Shown in pieces: positions 52,170 through 62,145 of a stretch of 64,000 nucleotides of DNA. The translations under genes were made by a program, and so were the position numbers. Source of the stretch: Bacteroidota bacterium (GTDB lineage: Bacteria; Bacteroidota; Bacteroidia; NS11-12g; UBA955); assembly GCA_030682255.1 (NCBI GenBank), contig JAUXOK010000023.1:124001-188000 (forward strand). The letters are read 5' to 3'. The notes under the pieces were generated by a model. It searched no databases and was not told the DNA's origin. It was given only the letters and a program-made list of their open reading frames with translations. The number at the start of each line of letters is the position of its first letter. The stretch's first letter is position 1.

Positions 52170-54243
52170 CCGAATCATCAAAAGCCTTATTATACCCCTT
52201 TCAATACTTACTTTAATTAATCAATGTAACTCGCCCAACAAGCAACCTAGTCAAACTTTGAATGATGGTTTCGATACCAGTTCGCTTGATTTGAGTTTCA
52301 GACCTCAAGATGATTTTGATAGTTTTGCAAATGGCGGATGGAAAAAACGCAATCCAATTCCATCAACAGAAGGTTCTTGGGGTGCTTTTGGTATTTTAGA
52401 CAAAGAAAATACTGAAGTAAAACTTAAAGGGATTATTGATGAAGTTTCTAAAAACAAAAGCAATAAAGCCAATTCAGACGAACAAAAAATAGCCGATATG
52501 TATCGCTCGTTTATGGATACAACTACCATCGAGAATCTAGCATTGAGCCCTTTGCAATATTACATCGACCAAATTGAAAACATCAAAAATTTGGATGAAT
52601 GGATAGCTGTTTCTGGTGAGTTACAGAAAATTGGGGTAGCCAATGTTGTTGGTATTTATGTGGATGCCGATGACAAAAACAGTAAAATGAATGCTGTAAA
52701 ATTTGTTCAAGGCGGATTAAGCCTTGGTGAAAAAAGTTTTTATACAGGCAATGACGAACGTATGCAAAACATCAGAAATGAATTTGTTAATCACGTTGAT
52801 AAATTTATCGCTTTAACAGGTGATATTACTGAAAATACTGGAAAAACTATTCTTGGTTTTGAAACTAAACTAGCCAATATACAATTGAGCAATGTAGAAT
52901 TAAGAGACCCCGATGCAACTTATAACAAGGTATCGATGTCTGATTTAAAAAAGATTTCTGGCAAAATTGATTGGTCTGTTTTTGCTAAAAAACAAGATGT
53001 TATTTCGGATACAATCATTGTTCAAAATTTACCTTACTACACCAAATTAAATACTCTTTTAAGTTCGACACCTATCGAAACGCTAAAAATTTATGCTTTT
53101 TATAAATTAGTCCTAAATTTTAGCACCTATTTACCCAAACAATTTAAAGATGAACGTTTTAATTTTTATGGGGTGATAAAAAGTGGTATCAAAGAACAAA
53201 AAAAGAGAGATATTCAAGCCATTAGTGTTACAGAAAGTTTGGGCGAAGGCAATATTTTAGGGCGATTATACACCAAGCAATATTTTCCCGAAAGTTCTAA
53301 ACAGAAAGTGTCTGAAATGATTGAAAATGTAAGAGCTGTTTATGGAGAAAGAATTGCCCAACTCAATTGGATGAGTGATAGCACTAAATTGATGGCAAAG
53401 AAAAAACTCTCTACTTTTACATATAAAATTGGTTATCCCGATCAGTGGGACGATTATTCAGATATTACTGTAAAACCAGATGCCTTAATAGAAAATGTCA
53501 TTTCAAATTCATTGTGGAGTCACAGCAAAATGGTGAAAGACATCGGAAAACCTGTAGATAAGAAACGTTGGTACATGTCGCCTCAAACTGTGAATGCTTA
53601 TTACAACCCTTTGAATAACGAAATTGTGTTTCCAGCGGGAATTTTGCAAGCGCCATTTTTCAATCCTAATGCTGATGATGCCATTAATTATGGCGGCATT
53701 ATTGCCGTTATTGGTCACGAATTTACCCATGGTTTTGATGATCAAGGAGCCAAATATGACGAAACTGGCAACTTGAGAAATTGGTGGAACAAACAAGATT
53801 TCGATAATTTCAACCAATTGAGCAAAAGGTATATTGACTATTTCAGCAGTTTTCAACCATTACCCAATGTAAACATCAATGGCGAATTGACCATAGGAGA
53901 AAACATTGCAGATTTAGGAGGATTAACCCTTGCCTATTACGCTTTGGTTCGTTCGCTGAAAGGCAAAACTGAACCAGCTCCCATTGATGGATTTACATGG
54001 CAACAAAGGTTTTTCTTAAGTTGGGCACAAGTGTGGCACAATAACATTAAAGACGAAGAATTGCGCAATCGTATACAAACCGACCCACATTCACCTGCTC
54101 GCTATAGAATCAATGGCCCGTTGAAACATTTAACAGAATTCTACGATGCATTTGGTGTAAAACAAGGCGATAAAATGTGGTTGTCTGAGGGAGAAAGAAT
54201 TAAGATCTGGTACGCAAAGAGGAAATTAGAAGTTAGTTCCTAA
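52162..54243 (+). CDS. M13-family (neprilysin-like) zinc metallopeptidase, lipoprotein
   Basis: Lipoprotein signal with Cys22 (LINQC). The M13 zinc site is VIGHEFTHGFDDQG (near residue 517), with the third ligand Glu in GENIADLGG (near residue 577). The conserved NAYYNPLNNEIVFPAG segment binds substrate backbone. Length (693) is normal. M13 enzymes cut oligopeptides at hydrophobic residues in the periplasm or at the surface. Second peptidase lipoprotein of the window after the M1 enzyme. Confidence 0.95.
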   Translation: MKSRIIKSLIIPLSILTLINQCNSPNKQPSQTLNDGFDTSSLDLSFRPQDDFDSFANGGWKKRNPIPSTEGSWGAFGILDKENTEVKLKGIIDEVSKNKSNKANSDEQKIADMYRSFMDTTTIENLALSPLQYYIDQIENIKNLDEWIAVSGELQKIGVANVVGIYVDADDKNSKMNAVKFVQGGLSLGEKSFYTGNDERMQNIRNEFVNHVDKFIALTGDITENTGKTILGFETKLANIQLSNVELRDPDATYNKVSMSDLKKISGKIDWSVFAKKQDVISDTIIVQNLPYYTKLNTLLSSTPIETLKIYAFYKLVLNFSTYLPKQFKDERFNFYGVIKSGIKEQKKRDIQAISVTESLGEGNILGRLYTKQYFPESSKQKVSEMIENVRAVYGERIAQLNWMSDSTKLMAKKKLSTFTYKIGYPDQWDDYSDITVKPDALIENVISNSLWSHSKMVKDIGKPVDKKRWYMSPQTVNAYYNPLNNEIVFPAGILQAPFFNPNADDAINYGGIIAVIGHEFTHGFDDQGAKYDETGNLRNWWNKQDFDNFNQLSKRYIDYFSSFQPLPNVNINGELTIGENIADLGGLTLAYYALVRSLKGKTEPAPIDGFTWQQRFFLSWAQVWHNNIKDEELRNRIQTDPHSPARYRINGPLKHLTEFYDAFGVKQGDKMWLSEGERIKIWYAKRKLEVSS

Positions 54244-54382
54244 GTCTCGGAAGTAGAAGTTAGAATTAAGTAGTTTGGACAATGTTTTTAACTTCAAATC
54301 CTTAACTTTTGATAGATTTTATTGAGTCATTCAAATATTAAATGCATTTAATAAACATTCAACCATGAGTTTTCATTTATTA

Positions 54383-54414
54383 TTTGTAAGGCATTAATCT
54401 TTTAAATATATTTG
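54383..54414 (+). promoter_or_regulatory. Promoter of the DUF2851 gene
   Basis: TTTG (54383-54386), a 20 nt spacer and TATATTTG (54407-54414) match the consensus. The box ends 7 nt before the ATG at 54422, again implying a nearly leaderless mRNA. Confidence 0.6.
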
Positions 54415-54421
54415 CTTAAGA

Positions 54422-55693
54422 ATGAATGAAGACTTACTTCAATATATCTGGCTTTCGGGAATGTTTGATATACACAACCTTAAAACTACTGATGGCAAGA
54501 TTGTAGAAATCTTAAAAAGAGGTAAACTCAATAAACATGCTGGTCCAGATTTTTTGGAAGCCCAACTAAAAATAGATGATACCTTATGGATTGGGAATGT
54601 TGAAATACATCTGTATGCTTCTCTTTGGAATAGTCATCAACATCAAGAAGATGAAGCATACAACAATACCATTCTTCATGTTGTATTAAACGAAGATGTC
54701 ACCTGTTTTAGAAAAGATGGAAGTCCATTGCCTTGTTTAGAAATTGGTAAACGAATCAATCATCAAATTATATCAAAGTACGAATTTTTAAGACAAAATA
54801 GTTTGTGGGTGCCTTGTGCTGAGTTTTTAAATAAAATCGATCATTTTACTGTTACCCAAATGTTAGATAGAATGATGATTCAGCGTTTGGAACATAAAAC
54901 AGACCTTGTTAAAGAATGGCTCAAAAAGGTTAAAAACGATTGGCATTCTGTTTTTTATTATGCCTTGGCCCGTAGTTTTGGTTTTGGCACCAACAGCGAA
55001 GCTTTTGAGCAACTTGCGCTTCAGTTGCCACTTTCAATTTTAGCAAAATACAAAAGCAATTTGATGCAAATAGAGGCATTGGTTTTTGGCGTATCAGGTT
55101 TTTTGAATCAAGAACATTTGGATGATTACCATTTAACCTTGCAAAAGGAATGGCATTTTTTATCTCAAAAACATGGTTTAAAAAGTCCCGATATGAAAAC
55201 TTTTAAATTTATGCGAATGCGACCTGGTAATTTTCCTACTATCAGATTAGCTCAATTTGCGGCTTTGATTCACCAAAGCAATCATTTATTGAGTCAATTG
55301 TTAGATGAAGACGATGTGCATCAGATTATTTCTTTTTTTAAAATAGAGGCAAGCGAGTATTGGCAAACGCATTATTTGTTTGGTAAATTATCTAAAAAAC
55401 ATGCTTCAAATTTATCTATTTCAGCCATTCAAAATATCATGATAAATGGTGTAGTACCAGTTTTATTTGTATATGGTCAAATGATTGGCAACGATAGTAT
55501 TTGTCAAAAAGCATTGAATATTTTACATCAGTTGCCTTCAGAAAGCAATCAAGTTATTGCACAATGGTCTAATTATGGTGTTCATTCCCGAACTGCTTTT
55601 GATTCTCAAGCATTGTTAGAGTTAAAAAAGAATCACTGTGATTTAAGAAATTGTTTGAATTGCAAAATTGGCAATAAAATATTGATTAATTAG
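54422..55693 (+). CDS. DUF2851 family protein
   Basis: Conserved N-terminal segment LKRGKLNKHAGPDFLEAQLKIDDTLWIGNVEIHL is split by family-typical strands; the region resembles a PD-(D/E)xK-like core, and the C-terminal Cys cluster (CDLRNCLNCKIG) may bind zinc. Function unknown; the family is widespread in Bacteroidota and Chlorobi. The gene stands alone. Confidence 0.85.
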   Translation: MNEDLLQYIWLSGMFDIHNLKTTDGKIVEILKRGKLNKHAGPDFLEAQLKIDDTLWIGNVEIHLYASLWNSHQHQEDEAYNNTILHVVLNEDVTCFRKDGSPLPCLEIGKRINHQIISKYEFLRQNSLWVPCAEFLNKIDHFTVTQMLDRMMIQRLEHKTDLVKEWLKKVKNDWHSVFYYALARSFGFGTNSEAFEQLALQLPLSILAKYKSNLMQIEALVFGVSGFLNQEHLDDYHLTLQKEWHFLSQKHGLKSPDMKTFKFMRMRPGNFPTIRLAQFAALIHQSNHLLSQLLDEDDVHQIISFFKIEASEYWQTHYLFGKLSKKHASNLSISAIQNIMINGVVPVLFVYGQMIGNDSICQKALNILHQLPSESNQVIAQWSNYGVHSRTAFDSQALLELKKNHCDLRNCLNCKIGNKILIN

Positions 55694-55713
55694 TTTTCTA
55701 AAACTATCTAAAT

Positions 55714-55746
55714 ACAAAAGCCGATAAACTTGTCATCGGCTTTTGT
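55714..55746. terminator. Bidirectional terminator
   Basis: A perfect 12 bp stem, ACAAAAGCCGAT (55714-55725) with ATCGGCTTTTGT (55735-55746), has a 9 nt loop. It lies between convergent genes (DUF2851 and the PorE-like gene) and can serve both. Confidence 0.85.
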
Positions 55747-55764
55747 AAATTATTTTAAATTGAT

Positions 55765-58746
55765 TTATCTAGCTCCACCCTTTTTTTCTTTCACCTTAAT
55801 GAATAGTGTACTACCTTTAACAACAGCATTTAATTTTTTGAATTGAGTATTTAAGCCACCCATGGTAGGTTCACTTATTTTCGTACTCACAGATATTTTT
55901 ACATTTTCTAATATAGCATCACCAATTTGTATAGTAGCAACAAAAACACTACTTGGCAATTTGGTGCCATCTGCTAATTTAATTGATTCACCATCTTCAA
56001 AGTCTTTTTTAGAAATAACTTTTGCATCTAATAATTGTTTAACAACTTCTTCGGTAATTTCAATCTTTCTACCTGTTGGATTATAAACCCAATTGACATT
56101 TTCTTTATCATTTACCATTGTTGGCACCAATAAACTACTGCCTTGAGATACTAAAGTAATCTGCTTGTAATCATCTAACGCAACTGTGTCCACAGCAGGA
56201 GCAGTTGTTGCAGGAGCTTTACTATCTTTGTTTTCAGTTGTTAATTTACTGTCAATAGGCCCATCTTTTAATGCCTCAGTATTTACATTCTTGAAAGTTA
56301 TTTCACCTTCTTCTGAATTAACGGAGCCATTGTTTGCTTTAATAGCTTCAATACCAAAACTATATGGGTTATTAATACCTGCAATTTTTAAAGTAGGCGA
56401 CATAAAGGTATATCCTCTATCTTTAGTTCCGATTCTTAATGTATTAAGTTTAACACTTGCTGTCGGTTTAATTCTACCACTTGCAATTTCTGCTAAGGTT
56501 ACACCTGTTAAATCAGTTTGTTTAACTACACCTTTGGCTATCAGATTTTTTAATTCTAAAACACTGATTATTATATCAGCACCAGGAGCCACTAAAGCTT
56601 GACCTGAAGCTTCAACATCATTTCCAGCAGCACTTGCCAACAAATTAGATTCGCTTTTTCTCAACTTAACAATAATCGGTTTAACATTGGTATTGTTTGC
56701 ATCATTACTGTTAACCGCTGCTACTCTAGGATCAAAGTTTACATCTAAAGTTCTGATAGTTGTTCTTCTGTTTTCTTGATGTTTATCTTCTGGACATGGC
56801 ACTTTTACAGCGCCTTCGCATTTACAATCGTTCACCAATTGAGATTCGCCATATCCTTTTGCTAATAATCTTCTGGCATCAATGCCTTTTCTAACCAAAT
56901 ATGCAACTGCACTATCCGCTCTTCTTTGTGATAAATCGATGTTGTAGTCATAAGATGAACGACAATCCGTGTGTGAACCTAATTCAAGACGTAATTTAGG
57001 GTATTTAACCAATAGTGGCAATATTCTTTCGTCTAAAACTTTGGCCGCATCAGGACGAATATTTGCTTTATCCAAATCATAATAAATAGGCACAACTTCT
57101 TCGATGATTTGAGAATACAAGCAGAAATCTTGTTTGAGTGTCGTTGATAATTTGATGCCTTTAGTAGTTCTTTGAACTAAATCAGCATCAAAATAGTACA
57201 ATTCTCTGTTAGTACATGATATTTCATAGTTAGTTTTTTCGTTCAATCTAATTTTACCATAATAACCATTTGCATCTGTTTTAACAATTATTTTAGAAGT
57301 ATCTTTATCATTAGTAATAGTTAAAATTGAATTTGCTAAAGGTTTTGAATTGTTAAATGTAGCAGGATTTGTTTTTGGTAAAACACACTCATAAACATAG
57401 CCTTCTAATTCAATAACAAGTGGCGTAATATTAAACTCATAAATATCAAAGTTTCCTCTACCGCCACATCTGTTTGATGTGAAGAAACCATGATCTCGGT
57501 CGTTATTATCGAATGTCATTCCAAAATCATCTCCACCACTATTTAGAGGTGCTCTTAAATTTTCTGCTTCTGTCCATTCTGTTCCACTTCCTTCTACTCT
57601 GAAAATGTCTAATCCACCCATGCCTAAATGACCATTAGAAGAGAAATATAAAGCTTGTTCGTGTAAATTCCAATATGGGAACATTTCGTCAGACGGTGTA
57701 TTAACTGTAGTGCCTAAATTAAAAGGCTCGCCCCAATCTTTGGCTCTTTGGTTATAAACAGAACACCAAATATCATAGCCACCTTCGCCACCTTCTCTAT
57801 TAGTAGAAAAATAAAGTGTTTTGCCATCATCACTTAATGCAGGATGTCCATAATCAAAACTATCATTGATACAGAAACTCAACATTTGTTCTTCACCCCA
57901 CTCTGAACCATTCATTTTGGCAGAGAATAATTTACAAGAAGTTGATTTTCCATCCGGACCATTACATTGTGTGTAATAAATGGTGCTGTATTTTCTATCG
58001 AAAGAAGATGAGCCATCGTTGTATTTAGTATTGATGGTTCCTAGGGCTATAACTGGTTTTTCCCAAGTTTTACCAGCTCCTCTTTTGCCTTTTTTAGATT
58101 TTAAATACCACATATCAGAGAAACTATTTCCAGTTTGGCCGTATACTTTTTTCTTAGCAACTCCACCCTCTCTGTCAGTAGAAAAATATAAAACGTCATC
58201 TTTTTTGCTAGCAATCATAGGGCTATAGTCCATGCCTTTGGTATTAGCAATTTTAAAATTAGACACTTTATAACGACTCAATGGAATGTCTTTTCTCCAA
58301 TTTTCTGCGCTATCGATACCAGCTACTCTTTTGATAACTCTATCATCATTTGGAACCTCTTCTAAATATTTTGTAAACCACTCTCGGGCTTTTCTAGTGG
58401 CATCAGGATTACATCCATCACCAGAAACCTTCATGTTTAATGAACCTAATTGATAAAGTGCTTCCGTATTTTTAGGTTCTTTTCTTAATACTTTCTCATA
58501 GGCTTTAATGGCTTTTTCATATTCATTTGCCATTCTGTAGCAATAAGCCGCCTCTACTCTTCCTCTTTGTGCTTCATCTTTATCTTTTACACCATTTACT
58601 GCCTGAGTGTATAAATCTCCTGCAATTTTATAGTTCATTCTTTTCTTAGCTTCATCTGCTTTAGATAGACTAGAACCACCGCATCCTGATAATAAGATGA
58701 ATAATGTAACAACCGATAAGTTTAGTAATAAGGTAATTTTTTTCAT
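55765..58746 (-). CDS. PorE-like TPR / PD40 / OmpA lipoprotein with long C-terminal extension
   Basis: Lipoprotein signal with Cys22 (LLSGC). In order: TPR-like repeats (about 30-120), PD40-type beta-propeller repeats (TLYFSTNREGGEGGYDIW, ALYFSSNGHLGMGGLDIFRV), a carboxypeptidase-regulatory-like domain (about 445-525) and an OmpA peptidoglycan-binding domain (HTDCRSSYDYNIDLSQRRAD). This matches PorE of the type IX secretion system. Odd: about 310 further residues follow the OmpA domain, with two repeated units of similar layout; PorE proteins usually end with OmpA. Confidence 0.85.
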   Translation of the reverse strand: MKKITLLLNLSVVTLFILLSGCGGSSLSKADEAKKRMNYKIAGDLYTQAVNGVKDKDEAQRGRVEAAYCYRMANEYEKAIKAYEKVLRKEPKNTEALYQLGSLNMKVSGDGCNPDATRKAREWFTKYLEEVPNDDRVIKRVAGIDSAENWRKDIPLSRYKVSNFKIANTKGMDYSPMIASKKDDVLYFSTDREGGVAKKKVYGQTGNSFSDMWYLKSKKGKRGAGKTWEKPVIALGTINTKYNDGSSSFDRKYSTIYYTQCNGPDGKSTSCKLFSAKMNGSEWGEEQMLSFCINDSFDYGHPALSDDGKTLYFSTNREGGEGGYDIWCSVYNQRAKDWGEPFNLGTTVNTPSDEMFPYWNLHEQALYFSSNGHLGMGGLDIFRVEGSGTEWTEAENLRAPLNSGGDDFGMTFDNNDRDHGFFTSNRCGGRGNFDIYEFNITPLVIELEGYVYECVLPKTNPATFNNSKPLANSILTITNDKDTSKIIVKTDANGYYGKIRLNEKTNYEISCTNRELYYFDADLVQRTTKGIKLSTTLKQDFCLYSQIIEEVVPIYYDLDKANIRPDAAKVLDERILPLLVKYPKLRLELGSHTDCRSSYDYNIDLSQRRADSAVAYLVRKGIDARRLLAKGYGESQLVNDCKCEGAVKVPCPEDKHQENRRTTIRTLDVNFDPRVAAVNSNDANNTNVKPIIVKLRKSESNLLASAAGNDVEASGQALVAPGADIIISVLELKNLIAKGVVKQTDLTGVTLAEIASGRIKPTASVKLNTLRIGTKDRGYTFMSPTLKIAGINNPYSFGIEAIKANNGSVNSEEGEITFKNVNTEALKDGPIDSKLTTENKDSKAPATTAPAVDTVALDDYKQITLVSQGSSLLVPTMVNDKENVNWVYNPTGRKIEITEEVVKQLLDAKVISKKDFEDGESIKLADGTKLPSSVFVATIQIGDAILENVKISVSTKISEPTMGGLNTQFKKLNAVVKGSTLFIKVKEKKGGAR

Positions 58747-58785
58747 GCGCTAATAATACTTTTAATTAGTTTTATCTATAATCCA

Positions 58786-58816
58786 CAAACCTATGTAAAA
58801 AAATATATTTTACAAA
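58786..58816 (-). promoter_or_regulatory. Promoter of the PorE-like gene
   Basis: On the minus strand: TTTG (58813-58816), a 19 nt spacer, TAGGTTTG (58786-58793). This is the best match to the Bacteroidota consensus in the window; the ATG is 39 nt downstream. Confidence 0.7.
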
Positions 58817-58925
58817 AAATATTTTAGTCTATTAACGTGGTTAACATAATTTTATTGTGAAATACATAATTTTTATGTAAAATTAAGTACATAAAAGTGT
58901 GCTTTTTTGCTTCGAGCTAAAACTG

Positions 58926-59729
58926 TTATTTTAAATATGAATCAACGGCTTTTCTAACATTGCCATGTTCTAAAAGAAGTTTTTGTGCTGCATTGTAAGT
59001 TAAATCAGTTTCTGCCATCACCATTTTGGTGCCACGGTCTATTAATTTATCATTACTTAATTGCATATCCACCATTTTGCTGCCTTTTACTTTGCCTAAT
59101 CTTATCATACTGGCAGTGGTAATCATATTCAAAACCATTTTTTGGGCAGTGCCCGATTTCATTCTTGTGCTACCCGTAACCACTTCTGGTCCAACTTCTA
59201 TTTCGATTGGAAACTGACTGATTTCTCCCATCAATGAGTTTTTGTTGCAGCTGATACAACCTGTTACAATGCCTAATTCATTACAGGTTTTTAATCCACC
59301 AACCACATAAGGTGTTTTACCTGAAGCCGAAATGCCAACCACCACATCATTTGTTGTAATATTAAATGCTTGTAAATCTTTGAATGCTTGATCAGTATTG
59401 TCTTCTGCAAATTCTACCGCTTTGCGAATGGCAGAATCGCCTCCCGCTATGATGCCAATCACCAAATCGAAGGGAACGCCATAAGTTGGCGGACATTCGC
59501 TTGCATCTAATATGCCCAATCGACCACTTGTACCTGCTCCAATGTAAAATAATCTGCCTCCAACTTGCATTTTTTGCACCAAGGCTTCAATTAATTTCTC
59601 GATGGCTGATAGTTCTGCTTCAACGGCTAACGCCACTTTTTTATCTTCTAGATTAATAGCGTTAACAATATCTTTGACAGATAATTCTGATAAATTGGGA
59701 TACAAGGAGTCTTTTTCTGTGGTATGCAT
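58926..59729 (-). CDS. murQ: N-acetylmuramic acid 6-phosphate etherase
   Basis: This enzyme cuts the lactyl ether of MurNAc-6-phosphate during cell-wall recycling. The SIS domain is clear: YIGAGTSGRLGILDASECPPTYG (active-site Glu in SECPP), GISASGKTPYV and TGSTRMKSGTAQK. Length (267) is near the short end for the family. It overlaps the NlpC/P60 gene by one base and is the last gene of the ahcY operon. Confidence 0.95.
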   Translation of the reverse strand: MHTTEKDSLYPNLSELSVKDIVNAINLEDKKVALAVEAELSAIEKLIEALVQKMQVGGRLFYIGAGTSGRLGILDASECPPTYGVPFDLVIGIIAGGDSAIRKAVEFAEDNTDQAFKDLQAFNITTNDVVVGISASGKTPYVVGGLKTCNELGIVTGCISCNKNSLMGEISQFPIEIEVGPEVVTGSTRMKSGTAQKMVLNMITTASMIRLGKVKGSKMVDMQLSNDKLIDRGTKMVMAETDLTYNAAQKLLLEHGNVRKAVDSYLK

Positions 59730-60244
59730 CAGTTGTTTTGAATAGGAATGCGTTTTACAAACATAAATCTATCGCGGTAATAAGCTTCTTCGGAATTTGA
59801 AATGATGACACCTGCTTGAACTGAGGCATGTATAAAAAATATTTTATCGCCTTCGGTGTGTGATACAATACCAACGTGACCAATGGTTTCGCTGTTTTTT
59901 TGTCTACCATTAAAAAAGATTAAATCGCCTCGCATGGCATTTTCAGGACTTACAAATTTGCCTAATTTACCTTGACATTCTGAACAATGTGGCAAATCGA
60001 CCCCAAAATGGTTGAACACATGGCGAACTAATCCGCTGCAATCAAAACATTTTGGGGTTTTTGTGCCATAACAATACGGTTTGTTAATGTATTGCTTAGC
60101 AAAACAAAACAATGAATCACAAACCATGGAATCATTTTTATTTTGAATGTTTAAAACAGCACTATTTTCGTTGCCCTTGGATTTGAAACTCCAAATAGAC
60201 AAACATAAAATTAAATACAGCGCATGTTTTGCAATTCTTGTCAA
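59729..60244 (-). CDS. NlpC/P60-family cell-wall peptidase
   Basis: The N-terminal signal-like helix (about 1-20) suggests export. The catalytic triad is visible: Cys in KCFDCSGLVRHVF, His in GHVGIVSH and a second His in IFFIHASVQAG. It should cut D-glutamyl or diaminopimelate bonds in peptidoglycan peptides. Coupled to murQ by a 1-base overlap, so turnover and recycling of the wall are linked. Confidence 0.9.
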   Translation of the reverse strand: MTRIAKHALYLILCLSIWSFKSKGNENSAVLNIQNKNDSMVCDSLFCFAKQYINKPYCYGTKTPKCFDCSGLVRHVFNHFGVDLPHCSECQGKLGKFVSPENAMRGDLIFFNGRQKNSETIGHVGIVSHTEGDKIFFIHASVQAGVIISNSEEAYYRDRFMFVKRIPIQNN

Positions 60245-60260
60245 ATGATTCTCTAAAATA

Positions 60261-61577
60261 TTAATATCTGTAGGTGTCTTTTTTGTATGGGCCTTGAACT
60301 TTTACTCCAATGTAATCGGCTTGTTCTTGATCCAATACTTCCAATTTTGCACCAATATGCGCCAAGTGCAACATTGCTACTTTTTCATCCAGATGTTTTG
60401 GTAACACATAAACTTCATTTTTGTAGTTAGCACTGTTTTTCCATAACTCAATCTGAGCCAAGGTTTGGTTACTGAATGAATTACTCATTACAAATGATGG
60501 GTGACCCATTGCACAACCCAAATTCACTAATCTGCCTTCAGCTAAAATGATGATTTCTTTGCCATCAATTTCATAAACATCTACTTGTGGTTTGATGCTG
60601 TATTTAGTAGAACCATAGTTTTGGTTCAACCATGCCATATCAATTTCGTTGTCGAAGTGACCAATATTACAAACGATAGATTTATCTCTCATCGCTTTGA
60701 AATGCTTGTCTTTGATGATGTTGACGTTGCCAGTTGCTGTAACAAAAATGTTGGCTCTGTTAACTGCTTCTGCCATTGGCACCACTTCAAAACCATCCAT
60801 TGCTGCTTGTAAAGCGCAAATTGGGTCAATTTCGGTAACCAATACGCGACATCCTGCACCTCTTAAAGATTCAGCAGAACCTTTTCCTACGTCACCGTAT
60901 CCAGCAACTACAGCAACTTTACCGGCCATCATAATATCTGTAGCTCTTCTGATTGCATCTACCAAAGATTCTTTGCAACCATATTTGTTGTCAAATTTAG
61001 ATTTAGTTACACTGTCATTCACGTTGATAGCAGGCATTACTAAAGTGCCATTTTTCATTCTTTCGTATAAACGGTGAACACCAGTGGTAGTTTCTTCGCT
61101 CAATCCTTTGATGCCAGCAGCTAATGCAGGGTAGTTATCAAACACCATGTTGGTTAAATCGCCACCATCGTCCAAAATCATGTTCAAAGGTTGTTTGTCT
61201 TCACCAAAAAACAAGGTTTGTTCGATACACCAATCAAACTCTTCGGCTGTCATACCTTTCCAAGCATAAACAGGAATACCAGCAGCAGCAATAGCCGCAG
61301 CAGCGTGGTCTTGAGTTGAGAAAATATTACAAGAAGACCAAGTAACGTCAGCTCCTAGAGCTGTTAAAGTTTCGATTAGTACAGCAGTTTGAATGGTCAT
61401 GTGCAAACAACCTGCAACGCGAGCGCCTTTAAGGGGTTTGCTTTCACCAAATTCTGCACGCAACGCCATCAATCCTGGCATTTCGGCTTCTGCTAATTTA
61501 ATTTCTTTTCTTCCCCATTCTGCTAATGAGATGTCCTTAACTTTATAAGGAACGTAAGTGCTTGTTTCTGTTGACAT
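60261..61577 (-). CDS. ahcY: Adenosylhomocysteinase
   Basis: This NAD-dependent enzyme splits S-adenosylhomocysteine to adenosine and homocysteine and keeps methylation active. The NAD loop [17 protein letters not shown], the SAH-binding [13 protein letters not shown] region and the C-terminal YKKDTYRY are typical. Length (438) is normal. A -7 box (61607-61614) lies upstream; nlpC starts 16 bases after its stop. Confidence 0.97.
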   Translation of the reverse strand: MSTETSTYVPYKVKDISLAEWGRKEIKLAEAEMPGLMALRAEFGESKPLKGARVAGCLHMTIQTAVLIETLTALGADVTWSSCNIFSTQDHAAAAIAAAGIPVYAWKGMTAEEFDWCIEQTLFFGEDKQPLNMILDDGGDLTNMVFDNYPALAAGIKGLSEETTTGVHRLYERMKNGTLVMPAINVNDSVTKSKFDNKYGCKESLVDAIRRATDIMMAGKVAVVAGYGDVGKGSAESLRGAGCRVLVTEIDPICALQAAMDGFEVVPMAEAVNRANIFVTATGNVNIIKDKHFKAMRDKSIVCNIGHFDNEIDMAWLNQNYGSTKYSIKPQVDVYEIDGKEIIILAEGRLVNLGCAMGHPSFVMSNSFSNQTLAQIELWKNSANYKNEVYVLPKHLDEKVAMLHLAHIGAKLEVLDQEQADYIGVKVQGPYKKDTYRY

Positions 61578-61606
61578 TATTAAATTATTTAATATTTTTT
61601 GAGTTG

Positions 61607-61614
61607 CAAAGGTA
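61607..61614 (-). promoter_or_regulatory. -7 promoter element of the ahcY operon
   Basis: On the minus strand this reads TACCTTTG (TAnnTTTG), 29 nt before the ahcY ATG. No SAH or SAM riboswitch was recognised in the short leader. Confidence 0.45.
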
Positions 61615-61745
61615 ATAAATTTTTTAGAAATTATGTATTACTTGTGTGTTAAGAAGACAAGTAAAAGGGGAAAATGTTTGGGGATTTTGGTGGAGGTGGT
61701 TTGGGGTAGCTGGGTTGGGCGCCTAATCCACGCCTTCTGGGTTCC

Positions 61746-61786
61746 GTTGCTTGCTTCAACCTCTCTAACTATGGAAAGCAAGCAAC
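61746..61786. repeat. Hairpin with 11 bp stem in the 61578-62145 gap
   Basis: GTTGCTTGCTT (61746-61756) pairs perfectly with AAGCAAGCAAC (61776-61786) around a 19 nt loop. The surrounding bases (61660-61900) are clearly richer in G+C than the neighbouring genes. No T tract follows, so it is not an ordinary terminator. Confidence 0.6.
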
Positions 61787-61802
61787 CAAGCCGCCAGTCG
61801 AG

Positions 61803-62141
61803 GGGCGCAGAGAGCCATTTTTGATTGGTAGATTTTTGAATTTACAAGAGGTAGTTTAATAGCACACTCGCAAGATGCGAGCGAGAACGGGGGAAGTCAT
61901 AATGTTTTGTAATGATGTCTCGATACATTTTTTGCAAAGCCAAAAAACACTCGACATGACAAAGCCCAAACAATTTAACCACTCACCCTTAACAAATTAC
62001 CATTCCCCAAACTATAGCCCACGGTTTAAACCATTGAATAACGGGCGCAGAGAACCATTTTTGATTTATGGATTTTTGATTTTGTCAGAGGTAATTTGGG
62101 AGCACATGCGCAAGATACGAGCAAGAGCAGAGCGAAATCAC
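61803..62141. repeat. Two imperfect ~100 bp direct repeats in a gene-free gap
   Basis: The 568-base gap between ahcY and the thioredoxin-like gene holds no convincing gene. Copies start at 61803 and 62043 (240 bases apart), both with GGGCGCAGAGA and CCATTTTTGATT, a diverged middle, then GCACA..GCAAGAT.CGAGC.AGA. They look like members of a dispersed intergenic repeat family. Confidence 0.65.
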
Positions 62142-62145
62142 TTCA

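Noticed and set aside
61633-61824. 63-residue plus-strand frame in the gap after ahcY
   Set aside because: It crosses the hairpin and the repeat unit, and its composition follows the G+C-rich repeat rather than coding bias.
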